Origin: an uncultured Eubacteriales bacterium
GTDB taxonomy: Bacteria > Bacillota > Clostridia > Oscillospirales > CAG-382
Assembly (NCBI GenBank): GCA_934446095.1
Contig: CAKSDR010000025.1
Coordinates: forward strand, 1 to 17,099
DNA length: 17,099 bases
Reading direction: 5' to 3'
Shown: piece after piece, positions 6,078-13,830 of the stretch
Numbering within the stretch: position 1 is the stretch's first letter
Layout of the letters: every line of letters begins with the position of its first letter
The notes under the pieces: generated by a model
What the model was told of the DNA's origin: nothing
Seen by the model: the letters and a program-made list of their open reading frames with translations, nothing else
Database searches by the model: none
Translations under genes and position numbers: made by a program

Positions 6078-6116
6078 AAAAACAGCGAAGGTGCCAAAAA
6101 TACCTTCGCTGTTTTT
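6078..6116. terminator. Bidirectional terminator after the AI-2E-type gene
   Basis: A perfect 15-pair inverted repeat, AAAAACAGCGAAGGT (6078-6092) and its complement (6102-6116), has T runs on both strands. It ends the leftward serC-serA-transporter operon 19 bases after the last gene. Confidence 0.9.
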
Positions 6117-6135
6117 ATCATTTTACCGTAATAAA

Positions 6136-7293
6136 TTACTTATAATAATCGGTATCTGTCGGAAGTCCCTTTTTTATAAGTTGTTTGTTGCAGAACCTTT
6201 TAAGCATATAGTATATGAGTCCGAAAACAGGAACTGAAATTATCATTCCGAATACTCCAAAGTACCCTCCCATAAATATAAGCGCAAACATTACCCAGAA
6301 AGACGGAAGTCCCGTAGATTCTCCGAGGACTTTAGGGCTTACAACATGCCCTTCTATCTGCTGCAGGGCAATTATAAATACTATAAACCAAAGCATTTTT
6401 ACAGGTGATACTATAAGTATTATAATTGCACACGGAACAGCGCCGATAATCGGTCCGAAAAAAGGAATAAGATCGGTAACGCCTATAATAAGAGAAATCA
6501 ATGCCGGATACGGCATTCTGAATATCTTCATTCCGATATAGCATAGAACTCCGATAATTGCTGCCTCAAGTATTTTTGCATTTATAAAACCGCCGAACAT
6601 TTCATTTGTAATTTTTGAAAAATCAAGTACATTTTCGACTGTTTTTTTAGGGAACAATGCGTTAAGCAATTTTTTGAACTGCTTTTTAAACCTTTCCTTT
6701 CCGGCAAGCATATACACTGATATAAATAAGCCGTAAATAAAGTTTTTAAACCATGATGCCGTTTTTGTAGTCATATCTATAAGTTTCGGCATATAAGTTT
6801 TTGCAAAATCGTAAACTTTATTCAAAATCTCTTTTACATCATCGGAATTATATACCCAAATGCCGTTTTCCTCAAGGCTGTTAATCGCCTTGTTCATAAG
6901 TTCGGTCACTCTTTTAAATACTTCCGGAAGATTTGAGTAAAGTTCGATAATACTTTCTCCGACCTGAGGTATTATAATAAGGAAAAATCCCGTTATGCAA
7001 AGAATTATAAAACAATATGTAAGAGTAATACTCAGCACTTTCTGCAAAACCGGTTTCGGTTTTTTTTCAAAAAGGCGCGCAAGTTTAGAATATATAAACT
7101 TTTCCGCGGGATTTATAATATATGCTATTGCAAAAGCATAAAAGAAAGGATTTAAAATCTGAATCAGAAATCTGATTTTTGAAAAAAGTTCCTTATGATA
7201 TATAAAACACGCAAGAAAGCAGATTATTGCGCATACCGTAACAAAAGAATATATTGCAATTGTAGTATACTTGCTGTTTTTCTCAAATTTCAT
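6136..7293 (-). CDS. AI-2E family transporter (385 aa)
   Basis: An integral membrane protein of the AI-2E/UPF0118 family (PF01594): hydrophobic segments near residues 9-35 and 37-62, a pair near 85-110, a long amphipathic region (about 115-190), then a dense membrane half (about 215-375). The pattern LIIGVTDLIPFFGPIIGAVPC and the later GGYFGVFGMIISVPVFGLIYY are signature parts of the family. Length is typical. Family members have been linked to autoinducer-2 export or to sodium/proton exchange, so the substrate cannot be named. The start at 7293 lies 34 bases after serA, behind GGACGGGAAT, and the gene is last in the ser operon. Confidence 0.85.
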   Translation of the reverse strand: MKFEKNSKYTTIAIYSFVTVCAIICFLACFIYHKELFSKIRFLIQILNPFFYAFAIAYIINPAEKFIYSKLARLFEKKPKPVLQKVLSITLTYCFIILCITGFFLIIIPQVGESIIELYSNLPEVFKRVTELMNKAINSLEENGIWVYNSDDVKEILNKVYDFAKTYMPKLIDMTTKTASWFKNFIYGLFISVYMLAGKERFKKQFKKLLNALFPKKTVENVLDFSKITNEMFGGFINAKILEAAIIGVLCYIGMKIFRMPYPALISLIIGVTDLIPFFGPIIGAVPCAIIILIVSPVKMLWFIVFIIALQQIEGHVVSPKVLGESTGLPSFWVMFALIFMGGYFGVFGMIISVPVFGLIYYMLKRFCNKQLIKKGLPTDTDYYK

Positions 7294-7327
7294 ATTCCCG
7301 TCCTTCCCCGATCCGGTTCAGAATAAT

Positions 7328-8488
7328 TTATTTTATTATTGTAACTCTGACAACATGTTCTATGCTGCGAAGTGACTCGCACAGATTTTCCGGAACTGCG
7401 CCGTCAACTTCTATAAGAGTATACGCATTATCTTTTTTCGACCTGTTGCCCATATTTGCGATGTTGATTTTATTCTCGGAAAAAACAGAAGATATCTGCG
7501 CAAGCATGTTGGGAACGTTTTTATGAAAAACACAAACTCTTATGTTTCCGGTACTCGGAAGAGATATATCCGGGTAATTTACACTGTTTTTAATATTTCC
7601 GTTTTCAAGGAAGTCTTTCATTTCTTTCGCAGCCATAACAGCGCAGTTATCTTCCGATTCGGGAGTTGACGCGCCAAGGTGAGGAACTGTTATAATTCCG
7701 TCGACACCTATAGTTTCGCTCGTCGGGAAATCGGTAACGTAGCATGCAACTTTGCCTTGCTTTATTGCATCCTTTATGTCGCAAGCATTGACAAGATCTG
7801 CTCTTGAAAGATTTAATATTCTTACGCCGTCGGGCATTTTTGAAATTGCTTCTTTGTTTATCATGCCTCTTGTTTCGGGCGTTGAGGGCACGTGAATCGT
7901 AATATAGTCGCAGTTTTTATATATATCGTCAAGCGTTGACGAATGAATAACCGCCTTTGACAAAGACCAGGCGGAATCTACCGTAATATAGGGGTCAAAT
8001 CCATATACTGTCATTCCGAGGTGCACGCATGTGTTTGCTATCTGCGCGCCTATTGCTCCAAGGCCTATAACGCCAAGCTTCTTTCCGGAAAGTTCCGGAC
8101 CCACAAAAGCGCTTTTCCCGGCTTCAACCTGTTTTGCAACATCGTCTCCGCTTAAAGTCTGAGCCCAGTTTATCCCGTTTACGATTTTTCTTGACGCGAG
8201 GAAAAGGCATGCCACAGCAAGTTCTTTTACGGCGTTTGCATTTGCGCCCGGCGTATTGAACACGGCAATACCACGTTCGGAACACTTGTCTATCGGAATA
8301 TTATTAACACCGGCTCCGGCTCTTGCTATAGCCTTAAGTTCGGGGTTAAATTCAATATCGTGCATAGAGGCGGAACGCACAAGGATTCCGTCCGGATTTT
8401 CCACATTCTCTCCGACAGTATATTTTTCATTTGAAAATTTGTCCAGACCTACTTTTGCAATTTTATTAAAAAGTTTTATGTTAAACAT
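7328..8488 (-). CDS. serA: D-3-phosphoglycerate dehydrogenase (386 aa)
   Basis: It oxidises 3-phosphoglycerate to 3-phosphohydroxypyruvate with NAD, the first step of the phosphorylated serine route in the cytoplasm. Visible are RAGAGVNNIPID (57-68), the Rossmann motif GLGAIG (142-147), the catalytic Arg229 (LNLSRADLV), Glu258 and His270 (VPHLGAS), and a C-terminal ACT domain (about 316-386) that may bind serine for feedback control. At 386 residues it is the short form with a single ACT domain and no intervening domain. AAGGGTG precedes ATG 8488. It starts 26 bases after serC, and both share the serC promoter. One oddity: DFPTSE replaces the more common DVFPEEP around Glu258, a known variation in short forms. 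Confidence 0.94.
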   Translation of the reverse strand: MFNIKLFNKIAKVGLDKFSNEKYTVGENVENPDGILVRSASMHDIEFNPELKAIARAGAGVNNIPIDKCSERGIAVFNTPGANANAVKELAVACLFLASRKIVNGINWAQTLSGDDVAKQVEAGKSAFVGPELSGKKLGVIGLGAIGAQIANTCVHLGMTVYGFDPYITVDSAWSLSKAVIHSSTLDDIYKNCDYITIHVPSTPETRGMINKEAISKMPDGVRILNLSRADLVNACDIKDAIKQGKVACYVTDFPTSETIGVDGIITVPHLGASTPESEDNCAVMAAKEMKDFLENGNIKNSVNYPDISLPSTGNIRVCVFHKNVPNMLAQISSVFSENKINIANMGNRSKKDNAYTLIEVDGAVPENLCESLRSIEHVVRVTIIK

Positions 8489-8514
8489 TTCTACACCCTT
8501 TTAAGAATTTTTAT

Positions 8515-9597
8515 TTATTTGTTTTCCGCTTCGAATTTTTTCATGAACTCGATAAGTTCCATAACTCCCTTTTCGGGCATAGCGTTGTAAATCGAAGCGC
8601 GCATACCGCCGACGGAACGATGTCCCTTAATGCTTACAAAGCCGTTTGCTTCCGCTTCCTTGCAGAATTTTTTGTCAAGGTCAGCGTCGCCTGTAACAAA
8701 GGTCACATTCATATTGGAACGGTATTTCTTTTCGGCAGGTGCCGTGAACATTGAAGAAGAATCTATATAGTCATAAAGCGCTTTTGCCTTTCTGACATTT
8801 ATCTTCTGAATTGCCTCAAGTCCTCCGAGCGACAAAAGCCATTTATAAACAAGACCTGCCATATAGATTGCGTAACACGGCGGAGTATTATACATAGACC
8901 CGTTGTCTGCCTGTATCTTATAGTCGAGCATTACCGGAATATCTTCTCTTGCGTTTCCGATAAGATCGTCCCTTACTATTACAACCGTAAGTCCCGCAGG
9001 CGCCATATTTTTCTGCGCTCCCGCATAAATAAGTCCGAACTTTGAAACGTCAACAGGCTTGGAAAGAATGTACGAAGACATATCCGCAACAAGCGGAACA
9101 TCTCCCGTATCCGGAACCGAAGCGTAAGTTGTTCCGTAAATCGTATTGTTGTAGCAGATATGAACGTAATCTGCATCAGGTCTTATCATATCTTTTGTGA
9201 TTTCGGGAACATATGTAAAGTTTTTATCGGCAGAACTTGCGACAAGTTTAATATCGCCGTATTTCTGGGCTTCAACATATGCTTTTTTGGAGAACTGTCC
9301 GGATACTACATAATCGGCTTTTTTGTTTTTGTTCATGAGGTTCAGCGGTACAGCCGAAAACTGCGTTGAAGCTCCCCCCTGCAGGAATAAAACCTTGTAG
9401 TTGTCGGGGATTTTCATGAGCAATCTTAAATTGGCTTCGGTTTCATCAATTATTGCCTGATAAAACGACGAACGATGGCTCATTTCCATTACCGACATAC
9501 CTGAATTATTAAAGTCAAGCATCTCCGACGCCGCTTTTTTTAATACTTCCTCAGGCAACATTGAAGGGCCTGCCGAAAAATTATAAATTCTGCTCAT
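8515..9597 (-). CDS. serC: Phosphoserine aminotransferase (360 aa)
   Basis: It transfers the amino group of glutamate to 3-phosphohydroxypyruvate, giving phosphoserine, with pyridoxal phosphate. The start YNFSAGPSMLP and the segment HRSSFYQ (41-47) are family signatures; LQGGASTQF (72-80) binds the cofactor phosphate; the PLP lysine is Lys196 in YAGAQKNMAPAG; KGHRSVGGMRASIYNA near the end binds substrate phosphate. Length is the normal 360. GGAGG lies ten bases before ATG 9597, and a TTGACT/TATAAT promoter lies upstream. It is first in the serC-serA-transporter operon. No phosphoserine phosphatase gene is in the window. Confidence 0.96.
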   Translation of the reverse strand: MSRIYNFSAGPSMLPEEVLKKAASEMLDFNNSGMSVMEMSHRSSFYQAIIDETEANLRLLMKIPDNYKVLFLQGGASTQFSAVPLNLMNKNKKADYVVSGQFSKKAYVEAQKYGDIKLVASSADKNFTYVPEITKDMIRPDADYVHICYNNTIYGTTYASVPDTGDVPLVADMSSYILSKPVDVSKFGLIYAGAQKNMAPAGLTVVIVRDDLIGNAREDIPVMLDYKIQADNGSMYNTPPCYAIYMAGLVYKWLLSLGGLEAIQKINVRKAKALYDYIDSSSMFTAPAEKKYRSNMNVTFVTGDADLDKKFCKEAEANGFVSIKGHRSVGGMRASIYNAMPEKGVMELIEFMKKFEAENK

Positions 9598-9650
9598 TTT
9601 ATATACCTCCGCAAATTTATGTTTTTACAGTATTTTTATATAACAATATT

Positions 9651-9679
9651 ATTATATCCGACAAAGACTTAAAAGTCAA
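9651..9679 (-). promoter_or_regulatory. Promoter of the serC-serA operon
   Basis: On the bottom strand TTGACT (9679-9674), a 17-base spacer and TATAAT (9656-9651) lie about 55 bases before serC. Confidence 0.82.
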
Positions 9680-9742
9680 TGAAATTTAACCAAAAATTAC
9701 CTTAATAAGCTTTTTTGTAAAGGCCTGCAAAATATTTTTCGA

Positions 9743-9786
9743 ATAAAAAATATCCTTCATCCGAAAACGAAAAGATGAAGGATATT
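9743..9786 (-). terminator. Terminator of gap
   Basis: A perfect 13-pair inverted repeat, AATATCCTTCATC (9749-9761) with its complement (9774-9786), is followed on the bottom strand by TTTTTTATTC. It lies 16 bases after the gap stop codon. Confidence 0.88.
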
Positions 9787-9802
9787 CGGCATTGCAGCGC
9801 AA

Positions 9803-10822
9803 TTAGATTTCTGCAAAATATTTAATGGTTCTTACCATCTGGCTTGTGTATGAGTTTTCGTTGTCATACCATGAAACTACCTGAACCTGGTATGTGTCAT
9901 CATCGATTTTTGTAACCATTGTCTGTGTAGCATCAAAGAGAGAACCGTATCTGATTCCGATAATATCGGAAGAAACAAGCTGTTCCTCGGTGTATCCGAA
10001 TGATTCGGAAGATGCTGCTTTCATTGCGGCATTGATCTTTTCTGCAGTTACATCCTTGCCTTTTACTACAGCAACAAGAATTGTTGTAGAACCTGTGGGA
10101 ACAGGAACTCTCTGTGCAGAACCGATGAGTTTTCCGTTAAGTTCGGGGATTACAAGGCCTATTGCCTTTGCAGCGCCTGTTGAGTTCGGAACTATATTAA
10201 CAGCTGCTGCTCTTGCACGGCGGAGATCACCTTTTCTGTGAGGACCGTCAAGAACCATCTGGTCACCTGTGAAAGCGTGAACTGTTGTCATGATGCCGCT
10301 CATAATAGGGGCGTAATCATTAAGAGCCTTTGCCATAGGAGCAAGACAGTTTGTTGTGCACGAAGCTGCAGAAATTATCTTGTCGTCTTTTGTAAGAGTC
10401 TTTTCATTTACACTGTAAACGATTGTAGGAAGATCTTTGCCTGCGGGAGCCGAAATTACAACTTTCTTTGCGCCTGCAGTAAGATGAGCGGAAGCTTTTT
10501 CCTTTGATGTGTAGAAACCTGTGCATTCAAGAACAACGTCTACGCCGATTTCTCCCCAGGGAAGATTTGCAGCGTCTTTTTCCGCATAAATTCTGATTGT
10601 CTTTCCGTCAACCGTGATTGTTCCGGCTTCATCGTCTGCCTTTACTGTATCTGCAAGAGCATATCTGCCTTGTGCAGAATCGTATTTAAGAAGATGAGCA
10701 AGCATCTTAGGACTTGTAAGGTCGTTTATTGCAACAACTTCATATCCTTCTGCTCCAAACATCTGTCTGAAAGCAAGACGTCCGATACGGCCGAAACCGT
10801 TAATAGCAACTTTTACTGACAT
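9803..10822 (-). CDS. gap: Glyceraldehyde-3-phosphate dehydrogenase (339 aa)
   Basis: It converts glyceraldehyde 3-phosphate, NAD and phosphate to 1,3-bisphosphoglycerate in glycolysis. The N-terminus VAINGFGRIGR binds NAD, and the residues INDLT (32-36) carry the Asp that favours NAD over NADP. SAASCTTNCLAP holds the catalytic Cys155; His182 (TVHAFTGDQ) is the partner base. WYDNENSYTSQMV near the end is conserved. The start is set at 10822 because MSVKVAINGFG is the family N-terminus and GGGGGG lies about nine bases upstream; the longer frame to 10900 runs through the promoter. The gene stands alone, with its own promoter and terminator, rather than next to pgk or tpi. Confidence 0.97.
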   Translation of the reverse strand: MSVKVAINGFGRIGRLAFRQMFGAEGYEVVAINDLTSPKMLAHLLKYDSAQGRYALADTVKADDEAGTITVDGKTIRIYAEKDAANLPWGEIGVDVVLECTGFYTSKEKASAHLTAGAKKVVISAPAGKDLPTIVYSVNEKTLTKDDKIISAASCTTNCLAPMAKALNDYAPIMSGIMTTVHAFTGDQMVLDGPHRKGDLRRARAAAVNIVPNSTGAAKAIGLVIPELNGKLIGSAQRVPVPTGSTTILVAVVKGKDVTAEKINAAMKAASSESFGYTEEQLVSSDIIGIRYGSLFDATQTMVTKIDDDTYQVQVVSWYDNENSYTSQMVRTIKYFAEI

Positions 10823-10871
10823 TTTTATGTCCCCCCAAAAATATATAATATTATTTTTCCCATTTGGAGAT

Positions 10872-10900
10872 ATTATAATACACTTTCTTATTTTTTTCAA
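10872..10900 (-). promoter_or_regulatory. Promoter of gap
   Basis: The bottom strand has TTGAAA (10900-10895), a 17-base spacer and TATAAT (10877-10872), about 50 bases before the gap start. Confidence 0.8.
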
Positions 10901-10958
10901 TAATTAACAAACATTTTTTTCATATTCTTCACAATTTTGTAAAATACATTAAAATATG

Positions 10959-10987
10959 TTGAAAAAATATGCCGGTTGTAGTATAAT
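10959..10987 (+). promoter_or_regulatory. Promoter of recG
   Basis: TTGAAA (10959-10964), a 17-base spacer and TATAAT (10982-10987) lie 57 bases before recG. It is divergent from the gap promoter, and nothing else is seen between them. Confidence 0.78.
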
Positions 10988-11044
10988 TTTTCTATAATAA
11001 CAGCAAAAACTTAAGGCATTTTTATAAAAAAGGGGGCTCGTTCC

Positions 11045-13123
11045 ATGCTTACAACCGAAAGTAAAATAACGGAGATATGCGGAATAAGCGATGCGCGCGC
11101 CAAACTTTTTGCAAAACTCGACATATATACTGTCGACGACCTTGTGAACTACTATCCGAGAAAATACCAGGACCGCGGCAGCACCGTTAAGGCAGGCGAG
11201 GTAAGTCCCGGAACAGTTTGCTCCGTAATTCTCGAAATTTTAAGTTTTTCAAATACAAGAATCCATTCGAAAGGAAAAATCTCATCTGTTCAGCATGCGG
11301 TAGGTTTCGATGGCACCGGCAGCGTAAAACTTACTTTTTTTAATCAGAGTTTTCTTGAAAATACCTTTATAAAAGGCAGAAAATTTCGTTTTTACGGAAA
11401 TGTTTCCGGTTCATTTTTATCTCCGGAAATGATGTCTCCGGAATATGAGCCGGTTTGCGAAGGTTCAGAACTTTGCAGTCTTTTTCCGATATATCCGCTT
11501 ACAAAAGGCATCAGCACAAAAATGATTCTTTCTGCCGTAAAAAAAGTTATAGATATATACAAAAATATTGAAACCCTTCCCGAAAAAATTCTTTCGGAAT
11601 ATAATTTATGCCCTCTTTACACCGCGTTATATAACATTCACTTTCCTGAGGACAAGGAGGCTTTCGAGAAAGCGCGCAAACGGCTTGCATTTGAGGAACT
11701 TCTTGTTTTTCAGTTAAAACTGCGCTCATTAAAATCCGACAAGGAAAAGTCAGCCTCCCCGTTGTTTTTCCGTCCCGACATGAAAGTTTTTTATGACAGC
11801 ATAGGATTTCAGTTGACAGACGCTCAGAAAAAAAGCATTGACGATATACTTTACGACATGACCATGTCAAAGACCGAAAACATGTCCGAATATTACAAAT
11901 ATTCCGAAGGAAAAACAAAGCCGCCTTGCAGAAGGCTTATTCAGGGAGATGTCGGCAGCGGAAAAACAATTGTCGCCGCATGCGCGGTCTTTGCCGCCGC
12001 AAAAAACAAATATCAATCGGCACTTATGGTTCCGACCGAAATACTTGCAAAGCAGCATTTTGATTCCCTGCGTCCGCTTTTCGAAAAACATCATATTGTA
12101 ACAGCGCTTCTTACGGGAAGCACAAAACGTTCCGATAAAAACAATATATTAAAGGCGCTGTCGGACGGCAGAATAGATTTTGTGATAGGCACTCATGCCC
12201 TCATTGAGGACAATGTCAATTTTTATAAACTCGGACTTGTAATAACCGACGAACAGCACCGGTTTGGGGTAAAACAAAGGGATAAATTATCTGAAAAGCC
12301 GAGCGTTTTCAACGAAATATACGATAAGCCGGTAAAGCCTCATATGATTGTAATGTCGGCAACTCCGATTCCGAGAACGCTTGCAATGATTCTTTACGGC
12401 GACCTCGATATAAGTATAATCGATTCAATGCCTCCGGGAAGGCAGAAAGTCGACACATTTGCCGTAGGCGAGGATATGCACGCAAGGGTTTACAAATTTA
12501 TACAAAAACTTGTTGCCGAGGGGCGGCAGGCTTACATAGTGTGCCCTCTCGTTCAGAACAGCGACGAAGACGAAAGCGACGACAGCCTAAAAGCCGCCGT
12601 GAACTACTGCGAAAAACTGAAAAATGAAATTTTTCCCGGACTTAAGACAGACTTCATTCACGGGAAAATGAAACAGTCGGAAAAAGATGAAATAATGAAA
12701 AAATTTTCCGATGGCGAAACTGATATTTTGGTTTCGACAACCATAATAGAAGTCGGCGTAAACGTCCCGAACGCTTCGGTAATGATAATTGAAAATGCCG
12801 AACGTTTCGGTCTGTCGCAACTTCATCAGCTGCGCGGAAGGGTCGGCAGGGGCACGCATAAATCTTATTGTATTCTCATTTCTCCCCTTATTTTCGGAAA
12901 CAATAAAGGCGAAAATCCGGTCCGCGAAAGATTCAAAATTCTCTGCGAACATTCAAGCGGATTCGATATTGCGGAATATGACCTGAAACTCCGCGGTCCC
13001 GGCGACTTTTTCGGGAAAAGACAGCACGGAGAAATATCGTTTAAAATTGCCGATATTGCAGCAGATATGGAAATCGTCGAAATGACAAAAAAACTTGCAG
13101 ATATATTATCGCAAGGCAAGTAA
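11045..13123 (+). CDS. recG: ATP-dependent DNA helicase RecG (692 aa)
   Basis: RecG is a superfamily-2 translocase that reverses stalled replication forks and moves Holliday junctions. The N-terminal part (about 1-170) carries a helix-hairpin-like start (EICGISDARAKLFAKLDIYTV) and an OB-fold wedge. Helicase motifs follow in order: Walker A GDVGSGKT (301-308), DEQHRFGVKQR with the DEQH box (402-405), MSATPIPRTLAM, STTIIEVGVNVPNA, and QLHQLRGRVGRG (motif VI). The C-terminal ERFKILCEHSSGFDIAEYDLKLRGPGDFFGKRQHG block contains the translocation motif of RecG and Mfd. Length is normal and no key residue is missing. GGGGG lies before ATG 11045. It shares a bidirectional terminator with the DUF4430 lipoprotein gene. 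Confidence 0.97.
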   Translation: MLTTESKITEICGISDARAKLFAKLDIYTVDDLVNYYPRKYQDRGSTVKAGEVSPGTVCSVILEILSFSNTRIHSKGKISSVQHAVGFDGTGSVKLTFFNQSFLENTFIKGRKFRFYGNVSGSFLSPEMMSPEYEPVCEGSELCSLFPIYPLTKGISTKMILSAVKKVIDIYKNIETLPEKILSEYNLCPLYTALYNIHFPEDKEAFEKARKRLAFEELLVFQLKLRSLKSDKEKSASPLFFRPDMKVFYDSIGFQLTDAQKKSIDDILYDMTMSKTENMSEYYKYSEGKTKPPCRRLIQGDVGSGKTIVAACAVFAAAKNKYQSALMVPTEILAKQHFDSLRPLFEKHHIVTALLTGSTKRSDKNNILKALSDGRIDFVIGTHALIEDNVNFYKLGLVITDEQHRFGVKQRDKLSEKPSVFNEIYDKPVKPHMIVMSATPIPRTLAMILYGDLDISIIDSMPPGRQKVDTFAVGEDMHARVYKFIQKLVAEGRQAYIVCPLVQNSDEDESDDSLKAAVNYCEKLKNEIFPGLKTDFIHGKMKQSEKDEIMKKFSDGETDILVSTTIIEVGVNVPNASVMIIENAERFGLSQLHQLRGRVGRGTHKSYCILISPLIFGNNKGENPVRERFKILCEHSSGFDIAEYDLKLRGPGDFFGKRQHGEISFKIADIAADMEIVEMTKKLADILSQGK

Positions 13124-13155
13124 AAAAGGTATGCACATTCTGTGCATACCTTTTT
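13123..13155. terminator. Shared terminator of recG and the DUF4430 lipoprotein gene
   Basis: A perfect 15-pair inverted repeat around TTC (13138-13140), stem core GGTATGCACA, has A/T runs at both ends. It separates the two convergent genes, with only four bases between it and the lipoprotein stop. Confidence 0.9.
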
Positions 13156-13159
13156 AAAT

Positions 13160-13804
13160 TTAAGAAATATATTTCCACTCAATGCAGTCGTCCTGCGAAA
13201 GTTTGTACCGTCCGCACCCTTTGTTTGCAAATTCTGAGTTTACATAATAAACCCATCCGCTGTTTGCGCCGCGGTCAAACTCAAAAAGTCCGTTTATTCC
13301 GGTTATATAAATGCTTTTTTTGCTTCCGGTATATTCAAAACTTATACCTGCATTGTCAAGCGCCTCTTTTGTTGCATCAAAAACCGTCATACCATCGGAA
13401 AACGGAACATTGCACGAAATAAATACTTCTCCCGTATCGTCCGTAACGCTTAAAGTTATAGTGTGAACTTCAGGAGAAACTGAAACTTCATTATCCGCAC
13501 TGCCCTTTTCATTCCCGGCGTTTTCCTGATTTTTTTCTTCGCCCGCATCCGCATAATTTTCCGAATCGGGTTCTGCAAAATTTTTCGGATTCTCTAAAGT
13601 TTGTTCAGAGTCGGAAACACTTTCTCCGGAATTTTCCGGGGATTTTTCTTCCGAAATTTTTTCTTCGGCAATGCCGGCTGTAATTTTGTTATCGGGTGCT
13701 GCGAAATATTCCGCTTTCGTCTTCCTGCTGCAGGAGCAGTTCGCGGCGGCAAGAAAGATTGCAAGCGTGCATAGAAAAATTTTAAGTTTTATATTTTTTC
13801 GCAT
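13160..13804 (-). CDS. Putative lipoprotein with transcobalamin-type C-terminal domain (DUF4430)
   Basis: A basic start (MRKNIKLK) and hydrophobic stretch (9-21) lead to Cys23 and Cys25, so lipid attachment is likely although the lipobox (AANC or NCSC) is imperfect. Residues about 28-112 are a low-complexity Glu/Ser/Asn linker able to cross the wall. Residues about 115-213 form a DUF4430 domain: TVFDATKEALDNAGISFEYT, ITGINGLFEFDRGANSGWVY and KGCGRYKLSQDDCIEW. This domain corresponds to the beta domain of intrinsic factor and transcobalamin, which covers bound cobalamin. The gene lies 26 bases after the SLH protein and shares its riboswitch-controlled transcript, so corrinoid binding is a reasonable inference. 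Cys131, Cys197 and Cys207 are of unknown use. No strong ribosome site is seen near ATG 13804; GGAG lies farther than usual. Confidence 0.8.
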   Translation of the reverse strand: MRKNIKLKIFLCTLAIFLAAANCSCSRKTKAEYFAAPDNKITAGIAEEKISEEKSPENSGESVSDSEQTLENPKNFAEPDSENYADAGEEKNQENAGNEKGSADNEVSVSPEVHTITLSVTDDTGEVFISCNVPFSDGMTVFDATKEALDNAGISFEYTGSKKSIYITGINGLFEFDRGANSGWVYYVNSEFANKGCGRYKLSQDDCIEWKYIS

Positions 13805-13830
13805 CTTTTAAAACATATCTCCGAAAATCT

